A stretch of DNA of 64,000 bases from assembly GCA_026027325.1 (NCBI GenBank), contig JAMSLZ010000001.1, positions 620,001 to 684,000 of the forward strand, given 5' to 3'. Of the stretch, positions 22,801 to 36,242 are shown piece by piece; positions within the stretch are counted from its first letter, which is position 1, and every line of letters begins with the position of its first letter. Below the pieces are notes generated by a model. It saw only the letters and a program-made list of their open reading frames with translations. It was not told where the DNA came from and searched no databases. Source of the stretch: Actinomucor elegans (taxonomy: Eukaryota > Mucoromycota > Mucoromycetes > Mucorales > Mucoraceae). The position numbers and the translations under genes were made by a program.

Positions 22801-24616
22801 ATATTGAAGAGCAATGATGAACAAGACGTTGTATTCGTTCCTATTAATATTACTTATGAGGAAGTACCTGACCTTGCACTGCTAATTGAACAAGATGTGC
22901 AATCCAATAAGAAAAGGGATAGAAGAGCCAGTGGTGTTCCATTTGATATTGGAATAGGGGGAGGCTTGCAAAGATCAAGGACAACATCTAATCGTATGTC
23001 AACACCTACAAAAGTATCACGTCCTAGTGACAGTCGATCACATCGAGTACGCAGCCGCAGTTTGGGTAATGGACAGCGCGAAGAGAAGAGCAGCGGCTCC
23101 TTGCAAGGCGTACATAATGGTAAACTCTTGGTGGGCGTTGGAAAACCTATATGTATCTCTGAGGGCTACGTGGAGGCACAGGCGTTGAGAGATGCTATAC
23201 AAAAAGAGCAAAAGAAAGCGATCGTTGTTAGCCCTATCTCCATGGTCGCTGCTATCCTGTTATACAGTCGAGTGAGAGGTAACTGTATCGATTTAAACAC
23301 AATGAAAGGGCATTTGGAATACTTGTCAAGCTTCATCAAGGGGCAAGGCATTCCTATGGACTGGCAAGGTAAGATTAAAAAGTGACTCTAAACAATGATA
23401 TCTAACAGAAAAACGCCTCGGACAGATTTCGAAGATTCTGAAACTATTATTTTTTATAACATTCGTCTATTGGAGAAGAACTCAAACATTGTTACTATTG
23501 ATGAAAGAAATAGTGGGTTTATGTTTCGTATATCCACTCGGTCAGAAAGCATCTTACAGCTTGCTTATTACGCTAATCAGGTAAGACGAATCAGAGTGAT
23601 AATGGTCATTAAACTAACTATATGATAGTTACGTGAGATTGTTGTTCTTGACTCTATATTTGCTGCAACCTATCTATCCTTTGGTTCAAGAGAAAAGATA
23701 ATTGAGGCTGCTTTCATTGAGCGTTTCGAGTTCTTGGCAACACTATTTCAATGCCACTTCCATACGTCGTGGAACATTAAACAGGTAGACTTATCATCGA
23801 ACCACGGCTGCTCAATCGACTCATTGTATCAATAGGAACTTGAGACCCTCAAAAATAAATATAATGAATACATCAAAGATGCAGTTGAGGAAAACGAAGA
23901 GCAAGACAAGAAACAAAAACTAGAGCGCTTGATATTTAAAGCGGACCATAGTAAGAAGCATAACCAGTTTAGTCTATTGGCTTCTTTTATCTACCCTGTG
24001 ATCGATTCCTTTTGGGTTACACTTTGTGCGCTTTCAGCCTTGAACGATGTGAGAGCCTTGCCACTATCACTTGTGCCCACTTTATCACAGTGGATTGGTA
24101 TGCATCTTATCAGTGGACGAAGAACCATGTACAGTGAAGTATTATCGACTGAATACAGCCAAAACACCCTACAATCACTCGTCCTTTTAGGATTACTTGA
24201 CAAGAAATCTGCTAAACTAGTTCTTTCGCCTGATGCTCAGATGCTAATGCAAGCACTGGGACTATCTACTAACGACGATTTAATTTTACAAGTGACAGAA
24301 GAGGTAAAAGATGGCTTTTAGTTCGACGTATCACATTAATTAACGTTAAATTTAGAATGACGAGGCTATTGCTTTGGATTCAATAGCAGAGTTATGTAAG
24401 AAAGTGGAACAAGTAAGAATAAAGGACGAAGACACGTCCACTTCTATTCACATTTACGAAAAGTGTCAAAACCAAATCCGAAGCCTTGCTAAAGCAACAG
24501 ATGGGAACAACTCGTTCTCCAAAAAACAAGGAGCTATTGTAGCAGAACAAAAGGAGGAAGCCATGATACAGCTTGGTTACGCTTTACTTCAGAGTATGGA
24601 TAACATAATTAGTTAA
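19876..24616 (+). CDS. fatty acyl-CoA reductase / glycerol-3-phosphate-type acyltransferase fusion
   Basis: Twelve exons (19876-20082, 20141-20332, 20389-20446, 20500-20646, 20703-20905, 20957-22159, 22214-22390, 22447-23368, 23426-23580, 23629-23784, 23836-24303, 24356-24616) join to 1382 residues. The N-terminus is a fatty acyl-CoA reductase Rossmann domain with G19xxG22xxG25 (TGATGFVG), a VIHCAST segment, FTKALAEHL and the FAR signature PGW. About residues 270-680 are a linker rich in Asn/Ser. The C-terminal half resembles DHAP/glycerol-3-phosphate acyltransferases: YVPVSKTALD, GAVFIKRDPNLRS, LDKVRSRTG, VFVPINITYEE and a LQLAYYANQ region. Such fusions are linked to ether-lipid or wax synthesis in some protists. 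At expected catalytic sites I see His218 instead of the YxxxK tyrosine, Ser746 instead of the HX4D histidine, and DKVR instead of EGTR. Activity is therefore uncertain. Confidence 0.88.
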
Positions 24617-24781
24617 ATAAACCAAAAAGTACTAGACTGATAGACTTTTGTATTACCGGGTTGTTGTGCCAAGAGAGTAAATGGGCGATCCCAAACCCAC
24701 ATAACTGAAACCCAAAACATAATTTAATCGCAGTAAAAAGGCATATTTCTTTTTCTTTTTTCATCTTTTAATAACAAAACC

Positions 24782-24934
24782 ATGGTTTTACATAGCTCGC
24801 GGACAAAAATCTATCTAGTAACGCTGTTTTTTATGGCGTTTTTTACTTATTATCTATATAACTTTCCTGCTTCAAATATACGGGACAAAAGTTTAGAAAG
24901 TACAACAAAACCAACCGAACAGCATGAGCAGCAT

Positions 24935-24968
<34 letters not shown>

Positions 24969-26342
24969 TCAAGACTGATATCTGCAAAACTGATCGAGTC
25001 CAACGCAACACCGATCCGAACCATACAAATGCTCATATTGAGTTTTGGAGACACTTGAGTGACGCAACAGTACAGGTTTATAAAAGACGCTGGCAGAAGT
25101 TTATCTCAAGCGTAAAACGAACACAAATACCTGATACTTTTAATGGAAGAGGCATCATTTTCGTTGCCGGTAACAGAGACACTTTCCAACGCACGCTGAC
25201 AGCAATCAAAATGTTAAGGAACATGCATCATTGCGAATTGGATATAGAAGTATGGCATTTATCTGATGAAAAGCCTACGGATATCATGATAGAAGAACTG
25301 AAGAGTTTACATGCTGTCCCTAAAGACCTTTCAGATCCTAAACTAGTTAGACCTATCCAACACAGACGTGATGCTGAAAAGCAGTAAGTAAATCGGACAT
25401 TGTATTTTGGCACAGTATTAATGGCAGACTATGTAGATTTCAAATTAAAGCGGCAGCTATCATCAATTCTTCGTTCAAGGAAGTGTTGTACTTGGATTCA
25501 GATAATGTGCCAGCTCAAGACCCATCTTTTCTATTTGATGCTACCGAGTATGAACGTACTGGAGCATTATTTTGGCCTGACTTTTGGTTAGTATTCGGAC
25601 AAATGATAAGAAAACAATATAATGACATTAATGAATATATATATATATATGCTATAGGAAAACACATGGAGAAAACAAAATATTTGATGTATTAGGTATC
25701 ACTTGTGAAGATGACTGGGAGCAAGAGGTAACTTATTTGAAACTCGTACTTTTTTATAAACTGTACTAACCTTTTTTTTTTGTCTTTGCGTAGTCAGGCC
25801 AAATGGTGATTGATAAAGTAAAATCCTGGATTCCTCTTCAGCTCGCATGGTACATGCAAAAGCACTATGATATATATTTCCAATTCCTAAATGGCGACAA
25901 AGACACGTTCAAATACGCATGGAAGGCATTGCATGTTCCTTATTCCATGACTGAAGCATTTTTAGGTATGGCAGGAACGATGGCGGGCGATCGTTTCTGT
26001 GGCCATACTATGCTTCAATATGCACCCTCTTCCACTGAAACAGATGATGATTCCTTATTGTTTGTACATGCCAATCTTCTCAAGATAACAAATAAGGACC
26101 ATTTTATTCATGGTGAGAATCCAGAACATCCTTGGGATTTGGCAAAACGATCTACGATGAGTCATGCCAATACATGGATCAAACCGGAGTTCTACATATC
26201 TCCATATGGTCAGGCTTGTATGGACTTTACTCACCGGCAAGGAGAACCTGAAGCAATTACAGAGAATTTTGATGCCGTTGTGCCTAATTTCCAAACCAAC
26301 TATTTCAAATATGGTGGTATTGGCGGTGAAACGAGAAGTTAG
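24782..26342 (+). CDS. Golgi alpha-mannosyltransferase, GT71 (MNN1/MNN2 family)
   Basis: Type II membrane glycosyltransferase expected in the Golgi, adding mannose to N- or O-linked glycans. Four exons (24782-25383, 25437-25586, 25658-25727, 25794-26342) give 456 residues. A short cytoplasmic N-terminus is followed by one signal anchor (IYLVTLFFMAFFTYYLYNF) and a stem with an 11-residue poly-Gln run coded mainly by CAG. The catalytic domain begins RGIIFVAGNRDTFQRTLTAIKML, with the nucleotide-sugar metal-binding motif in VLYLDSDNVP and the conserved ALFWPDFWK. Family length and motifs match GT71. Assignment between the MNN1 (alpha-1,3) and MNN2/5 (alpha-1,2) branches is not possible by eye. 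It begins 166 bp after the FAR-GPAT stop on the same strand. Confidence 0.9.
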
Positions 26343-27973
26343 ATAGGAATACATGAAAGCCAGTGAATAAAAAAAAAGCTCATGAAAATGTTTATTATAC
26401 GGAATAATTTGAGCTTTCATATGCATGATCAGGTATTAATCGTTTTTAATCGATATAGTTATAGTATCAATGGAATGATGAAATTTGCCACATTAAGCGA
26501 TGTCGCTAGTATAGATGAATAAAGCTAAGGATTTAAAGTAATAGAGTAATTGGAGTCAAGATCAGAGTTTTACAGCATGAATAGCTTATTCTAAGTAGAG
26601 AGTACTAACAAGATGAGACAATAGAGCCAAATAATATCATGATCCATAGTTGAACATCAAATACCATATTTAATGCATATAATGTACATTCATTTAACAA
26701 ATACAATATACTAATTGCGTTTCAGCTAAACAAAAATCCTAATGTATGCAATAGTTTATTCTGAATAAGAAGTTCTAATCTGATGTGACGATCTAACTGG
26801 GCTCTGTCGAGAGATCCATAGATCGTTGAATCTAGAAATAATGAAAAGCGGACGATATATGTATTAATTCAATCAATAAATTAATAGATCCTTGTCTGAA
26901 GCTATCTTTGGAGTCCATATGAAATTCCTCTACACACTTTAAGCAGACTTTTGGGTAATACATACGTTTAGATATGCAAAGGATTTAAGTTTAGGCAAAC
27001 GTAAATTGGGCACTGCATAATGTAAAGGATATCCTACATTTTCTTAAATCCACAGAGATCGTTTTGAAAAGCAGATTTTTGCTCCTTTTTTAAATGTGTC
27101 TATAATTTGTGAGGTTCATAATGTGAAAATACAACATAAATAAAGTTGAATATCTCTATATGTATACTGCTCATGATACTCTCAAAAGCGCTTTCTTTAC
27201 ACTCCAAAAAAAAAGCAGCATTTGAAAATTTGAGCCTAAGGGTATACCCTTGGGTTTTTTCTGAAAATGGCTCATTTTTATCATCTCTACAGTTTTCCCC
27301 TAATTCTGATTTCTAAGCGCATATGATGACTAATTCGTGTTCAGGATAAATTACTATGTCTATATTTGCTAGTATTTTGCTAAAATGCAGCAAGTATATT
27401 ATATTTCAGTAGTTGGCTGTAAAGAATATATGCATTCTATTATATAATAAATCTAATGGTTGATTAGTCCCTTAGCTGACCTTGGTTTAATAGATATCTC
27501 ACTTGGATAATACTTTAAGCACATAATAAGCTACTGCATCTGTTAAAATGTCAGCAGTGTTCATAAAGAATATGAAAGAGAATTGAGCTTTTGTATAATT
27601 TATTTTTATCAATGGTGTTGGTAACTCAGGTGTGCAAAATATGCTCCAAAAATTAATTCATTTTATGTATGTGTCAGGTGGCCATGGGTGGTATACAGAG
27701 ATACTCTAAAACAGCTCTTAAATGGAAAAGTGCGGAAAAACATATATGTGGTGACCTCAAGTAGTCCGTATACCTAATATTAAACGCAATAGGGAATTTC
27801 ATTTTTTTTTTCTTTTAAAAAGACTTAGTTGTCCACTGACTAATATCTATATGTAATTACGACTTATTATGCGTAAGCTCGATATGTAATCAATGCTATT
27901 ATAATCATAATATCTACAGTTTCGTTTGGTACTTTATTCATAATCATAATGATTCGCTTATTTTTCTACTTTT
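26343..27973. other. intergenic, convergent 3' flanks
   Basis: About 1.6 kb between two convergent genes, AT-rich with no supported gene. Near 27340-27408 it holds a segment resembling 59350-59415 (listed as a repeat). A short palindrome (AAGGGTATACCCTT) is near 27238-27251. Confidence 0.5.
27340..27408 (+). repeat. dispersed noncoding repeat, copy related to 59350-59415
   Basis: TCAGGATAAATTACTATGTC here matches CAGGATGAATTACTGGATTT at 59353. About 40 nt further on, AAATGCAGCAAGTATATT matches AAATGCAGCGAGTATATT in the same order and spacing. No coding potential in either copy. The alignment was made by eye. Confidence 0.45.
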
Positions 27974-31188
<3,215 letters not shown>

Positions 31189-31506
31189 ATTTGAAAGAGT
31201 AAGAAAGAAAAAGGAAAGGTATTCAAGAAAGGGGAAATATGTATTCAATGGCTTTAGTTGAAATAAAGATATGATCTCTTTCGGATATAAACCCACTTTT
31301 AAACTTTCTTTCTTGCTTCTTGCTCAATCACTAAAGCCAAGGGAAGCCAAGGAATGTTATTTTTTGCCCAATTACTATATCAGCATTAGCAAATCGGTTT
31401 TTCGGGGGATTAAATTAAAAGCCAATCAATGAGCACCTTCAACAGATGTATTATAATGAAAAAAACGCGGGTCAAATACCTTTTCCCTCAGTCTTTTCAA
31501 CGTACT
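31189..31506. promoter_or_regulatory. short divergent promoter region, GIN4-like kinase / RTC5-like
   Basis: Only 318 bp separates the two opposite start codons, so both genes must share this control region. I could not identify a specific operator. Confidence 0.5.
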
Positions 31507-33280
31507 ATGGGTCAATCACACCCCAAACAACAAATTAAACATCACACTTCGACACAAGATTCATTTAGACCCAAGTCGCATATGTCAAGGGTCGAATTTG
31601 TCTGCTTAGAATATATTTTTAAAGATCTAGTGTCAAGATTTAATGACCATTTCGAGTGTATCGAGCCTCAAAAGTTTCTGGTAACAAATAGTTGCATTAT
31701 TTTCGAGAAAATGCCTCTTGGCTCTGTCTAAAAGACGATAGTTTCAATAGGAGCGTCTAGACTTGCCTACTGAAGTCGAGCCTGCAGGTGTCTTGTTGTT
31801 TAAAGCTTTCTCATATTTAGGCTCCTATCCCCACTGCACAAGTGCAGGGCCGGTGCCTCTTTCATTTGCAGCATTTATCACTGCTTTTGTTGTGTTGGCA
31901 GGTCGATTGGATAAACCAGGTGCTATTGTTTCTGAGAAACTCTTTTTTCAATCCTTATCTGTATTACCAGCTCCCAAGGAAGATGCCGATATTGAGGTAG
32001 TGACACCACCTATTGAAGAGGAACCGGTGCTTGTGGAACAACCGGTTGGTGATCTAGCATCAAAAGGGCTTTCTTTAGCCGATCTGGGTGTAGATTTCAA
32101 TGATCTTGAACTGGATATCAGCGACAGGAAGCAGATAGTTGATCAAGGATCAGAGATCCTCTGTCGTGATTTGGTAGAACTATTTGTTTTGTTATTATGG
32201 CTCGGTGAAGCAGACAAACAAGTAGAGCATGATTTCGAAAGGATAAGACAGATGGCTCAGAGTATTGTTCGAAGCATTAAACCTACCATGGAAGAAACTA
32301 GCGAAGATTTACCTTGTATCTCCCATACTAGCTTTGTTCAATGGAAAAATTCGTTTTCTCCGCATCTGTTTAAGCCATTACAGTCATTTATCATAAAGAC
32401 ATTTACATATTATGACGAAAAAAATACGGCATTGCCCAAACAAAGGTTGCTACCCGAAGATGCTGTTCCTGTGCCCGATGCATCTGATATACTAACCCCT
32501 CTTTATACTACACTCCTGTCATGGTCGATTCCAGAGAATGTGCTTATTACGAAACAATGGAACCGACTTTATTCTGCTGACCAAAATGGGTTTTCAATGA
32601 ACAGATTCGAAAGCCATGTCTTCAAGTACCCAGGACCTACGCTTTTCATTATGCAAGTCGACGCTGTCCAGCAGCCAACACTTGCTAGATCGAGTCAGAA
32701 CAGTTTCATTAGTACGAAATCTTCTCATAAGCAGCAACAGCAGCATCAATCCATAACAGTAGGTGCATATATTACACAGCCTTGGAAACAGTCGAGACAG
32801 TTTTGGGGATCTGATGAGTGCTTTTTGTTTGAACTTGACCCAAACTTTGATATCTTTCGACCTATTCATACGAACAGCCATTATATCTACTGCCATCATG
32901 AGTTTGGTATTGGCTTCGGCGCTACTACCAATATCTATCCTTCTGCTTCTAACCAAGGTGGTTTTATCCTTTCCTTGCAAAACACATTACAAGAAGGCGT
33001 ATATGAAAACGAAGCATACCCTCCACAGCCAAGTTTCGAAAGCGCTACACAATCAAGAAAACATGTGGACTTTTGCTTTAAGTTTGAAACAGAAAACATC
33101 GAGGTGTTTGGCTTGGGTAATGAAAAAGACCGTGAGAAGCAAGCGAAAGAATGGAAGTTTGAACGAGATGAAGCTGAAAGAAGAGCGGGTTTAAATATTC
33201 GACAAGCAGATGGTGCCTTGGATAAAGAACTATTAAAGATGGCTGGTATTATTGATGAAGATAGAAGACAAGATCGATAA
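31507..33280 (+). CDS. RTC5: TLDc-domain protein, RTC5-like, predicted N-myristoylated
   Basis: Two exons (31507-31680, 31751-33280) give 567 residues. The start is the ATG giving MGQSHPKQQ, chosen over an upstream in-frame ATG because Gly2 and a small residue at position 5-6 form an N-myristoylation consensus, as in yeast Rtc5. An EF-hand-like helical N-terminal part is followed by an acidic linker. The TLDc domain lies at about residues 310-510, with VGAYITQPWKQSRQFWGSDECFLFEL, a GFGIGFGATT-like core and the FKFETENIEVFGLG end. TLDc proteins of this family act on the vacuolar H+-ATPase and oxidative stress in yeast. The C-terminal 50 residues are charged and helical. It converges on the zinc-cluster gene 155 bp away. 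Confidence 0.85.
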
Positions 33281-33434
33281 TAAAAAAAAAGGCTACTTTA
33301 TTTGGTTTTGGAGAAGAAGAGACACGGGGTATTGAGCCATAAGAATACATAAGCTGTAATAAAGAATAAAAGAAATGCAAAAAAGGAATATGTATGTTGA
33401 TGCTGAATACTAGTTAGTTATTATGTATAAAGAG

Positions 33435-35567
33435 TTATATTTTCATTTGGTTAAGGTTGTCGTCTATGATTGTAGTTGAGCTCCAATTGTTCTGACTTGA
33501 ACTCGAATGATTAAGATTTAGGTAGAAATAATCCTCATTGTAAGGTGTAGAGCTGGAAGAGTCGTGGTTATTATTATTATAATTATTAGGTGTTGAAACT
33601 AAAGGTATATTATGGCTGTCATTTGTAGTAGGAATCGTGGTAGTAACGATAGGTTGAAACTGCTGCGATTGATACAATTGAAACTGTTGTTCTTGCTGTC
33701 TTTGCTGCTCCATTATCCATTCTGTTGTTTGTCCATGATTCACAGCTTCTTCTTCTCGGATAGGCGTCGATAAACCACCATTGGTAGTGGTAGATAGCAT
33801 ATCCCACAGACCAGGCGTAGAAGAAGGGTGGTCTAGAGGTGAAGATGTAGTAGAATGCACCAATGGCTGCGGTATCAAGCTGAAATAATCCATGGCAGGC
33901 TGAGTGATGGGGTGGCTGCTCTTCTTGCTAGTCAGTTGAAGGTAGAGCTCTGATAGTTCGTTGTCAATCCTAGGGTCGACATAGGTGAATTTCATGGTCT
34001 GTCGTATTTGTTCTACAAATTCGTAATCAATTTTGTCTTCTTCTCTAGCCATTTGTATCTGCAAACAAAGCATTAATGCGAAAGAAGCCATACGTCTGCT
34101 CTGGACCGCACTGATAAACGTAGTACGCAGTACCCAGGTATAGACCATGCGCTGTAATCGGTATGCCGTTTCAACACCATCCCATTCAGTTGATTCAAGA
34201 TGGTAATGCAGAATTAACAAAAGGTACAGCATGTCATAAAGCACGGCATTGTATAGTATCAGAATATCAATCTCTTCTTCATCGGTAGCGCATACTGAAA
34301 TCAAGCGGCTTTGTGTGACAGGATGCAAAGAGTTATGCCAATGTTGCCTAATTTCTTTGAACTGCTGAAGGCAGATGAGATGTGATGTAGTTCTAGTGAT
34401 CATGCTTTGTATAGTATGTGAATAAAGCACGCTGAGATTGGCTATTTGAGCAAACCGATTAACATGTTGATGAGCCGAAGAAACTATCGTGTCTTGTTCA
34501 CCATCTTCTATCTCTTCTTTCAATGCCTGAGGTAGTTCCACTGGTAAATCAACCTGAGCATACAAGCGATTGAAATGGTTATCTGATAGATTACCAAGAC
34601 TGATACATCCAAACAACATCCATCTTGCACGAATGATCATCTCTTGCTGCTGAGGTACGATGGAATGGAGCTGCTTTACCATGTCCTGAGCTAGTTCCAA
34701 ATAGCGAATACCATCTGAAGAAGACCCCATGATCTCGTCGTGTTTATACAAGAGTAATAAGGTTTGTACAGTGTCCAATCTGGGCGATGTTGTGTTTAAG
34801 CAGTGATCCAATTCTTGCTTGGCAATCTCGTTCAGATACTGCGCAGTTGGGGCAGAGCCTTTGCTTGTCATATCTTCTATTAGATTCATGGAATAACATG
34901 ACCCAGGCGTTGATGGCAATGAGGAAGTATTTGAAGAGTAAAAATGGCAAGCAAGTGTCATGATCGCATATCGTAATCCTCTTGCAAGCAAAAGTCTGTC
35001 TTGGTTGTGAATGTTCAATACTGATTGCTTTAATAAAACTGGAAAAGCAGGATGAACATATTTAAAATAAAGGCTAAATAGCTTCAATTCAAGTTGCAAT
35101 GAAAGCTTATGGTGGAGCTGAGGCTGTCGTTGATGTGTATGCTGATGTTTGTGAATAATGTAAGGGTCGATTTCATAGCCAACTTGTCCATTTTTGATAC
35201 GAAGCAAAGGAAATCGAAATTGAAACCATTCAAAGGTACGATTGCTCGGTTGTTGAGGCGTAAGCAACGTGTCTTGAGTGTCTATTCCCCGAGGAGTCGT
35301 TACTGTAGTTACTGGAGAGAAAATGCAGACCATTTGGTGCTTTTGACAATTGGAACAAGTGCCAGAACCTGGAATACCAATATCACATCTACAAGACAAA
35401 AGGAGTTACCATCTATTTAGGAAAGATTTCTTCCAATGCGCTTACTTTGATTTACGGCGACGACAGAAATCACAAGCACGAGCAACTTTGAGCTTTTTGT
35501 ATCTTTCCGGATCATTCATATCTACAAAATGAAACTCGACCGGTTTCTTTTTACGTTGCAAACTCAT
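33435..35567 (-). CDS. Zn2Cys6 (zinc cluster) transcription factor
   Basis: Fungal-specific regulator, 691 residues from two exons (35567-35446, 35388-33435). The binuclear zinc cluster is complete: Cys32, Cys35, Cys42, Cys52, Cys55 and Cys62, spacing C-x2-C-x6-C-x9-C-x2-C-x6-C, with the basic CRRRKSK segment. The intron interrupts the cluster after Lys41. A middle-homology (fungal_trans-like) region covers about residues 120-500, including ELKLFSLYFKYVHPAFPVL near its start. The C-terminal 150 residues are rich in Gln, Asn, Ser and Thr, as in activation domains. Target genes are unknown. It is divergent from the chitinase gene across a 675-bp region. Confidence 0.9.
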
Positions 35568-36242
35568 TTTATTGTTTTTTTTTTCGGTTAGAAACTGCTT
35601 TTTTTTAAGAAGTTTGCTATAAGAGTTATCAAAAAAGAGGGAAAAAAAAATCTAGATATACAAGAAAAAAAAAAGGAAGAAAAAAAGCAAGAGTAATGTG
35701 TAGGAAAAAGTGTAATATAAAAGTGGAAAAGAGAGAGAAAATGAAGCGTAAAGACTGGAAAAAAAAAGAGAAATTTTTATAGGAAGAGATGAAAAAACAA
35801 GGGATGAGCGACGAATCCAAGGGCGACTGTCGGTTTGTGTGTTCGATTGTGAGTGTACGTGAGAGTAAAATCTTGAGGGCCTGGCCCATCAATTGAATAA
35901 CCGACTTACCAACCAAACAGAAAAGCCCAATTGATCTACTATTATCAGTTGATCATAACAGCTATGAAGATAAAGAACGCCACAAAAGAAGTAAGATATG
36001 AAAGAATGGTTCATTTACCCTATTAAGTAATAAGATACTTACTACTGCTTGCTGCTACTTGCTATAATTACAATGAAGTACGCTTAACGCGTACTTCGAA
36101 TATGTGGAACTTAATAATAATATAGCTTTTATTTAAAATATTGCTGGCATACCAATCGAACTCTATACTTTGATACGAGTATAAATAATCGTTTCTGATA
36201 TATCCATATCGTTATTCATTTTTTATATCCTATAGTTCAATA
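35568..36242. promoter_or_regulatory. shared divergent promoter, zinc-cluster factor / chitinase
   Basis: The half next to the transcription-factor gene (35570-35770) is strongly purine-rich with A-tracts on the plus strand, a likely 5' leader. The half next to the chitinase contains the inverted repeat at 36076-36098 and an AT-rich stretch before the ATG. The layout allows co-regulation or local control of the chitinase by the neighbouring factor, which is inference only. Confidence 0.5.
36076..36098. promoter_or_regulatory. 9-bp inverted repeat GAAGTACGC-N5-GCGTACTTC
   Basis: Perfect 9-bp arms with spacer TTAAC, 145-167 bp upstream of the chitinase ATG in the shared promoter. The size and symmetry fit a dimeric regulator site. 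It lacks the CGG half-sites typical of many zinc-cluster factors, so the binding factor is unknown. Confidence 0.4.

Noticed and set aside
23369..23425. Possible frameshift in the FAR-GPAT gene between exons 8 and 9
   Set aside because: Using the acceptor at 23424-23425 (ACAG before ATTTCG) instead of 23407-23408 restores the conserved frame; no frameshift is needed.
31429..31506. Upstream ATG extension of the RTC5-like protein
   Set aside because: The ATG at 31507 gives the family N-terminus with a myristoylation glycine; the upstream residues resemble leader sequence.
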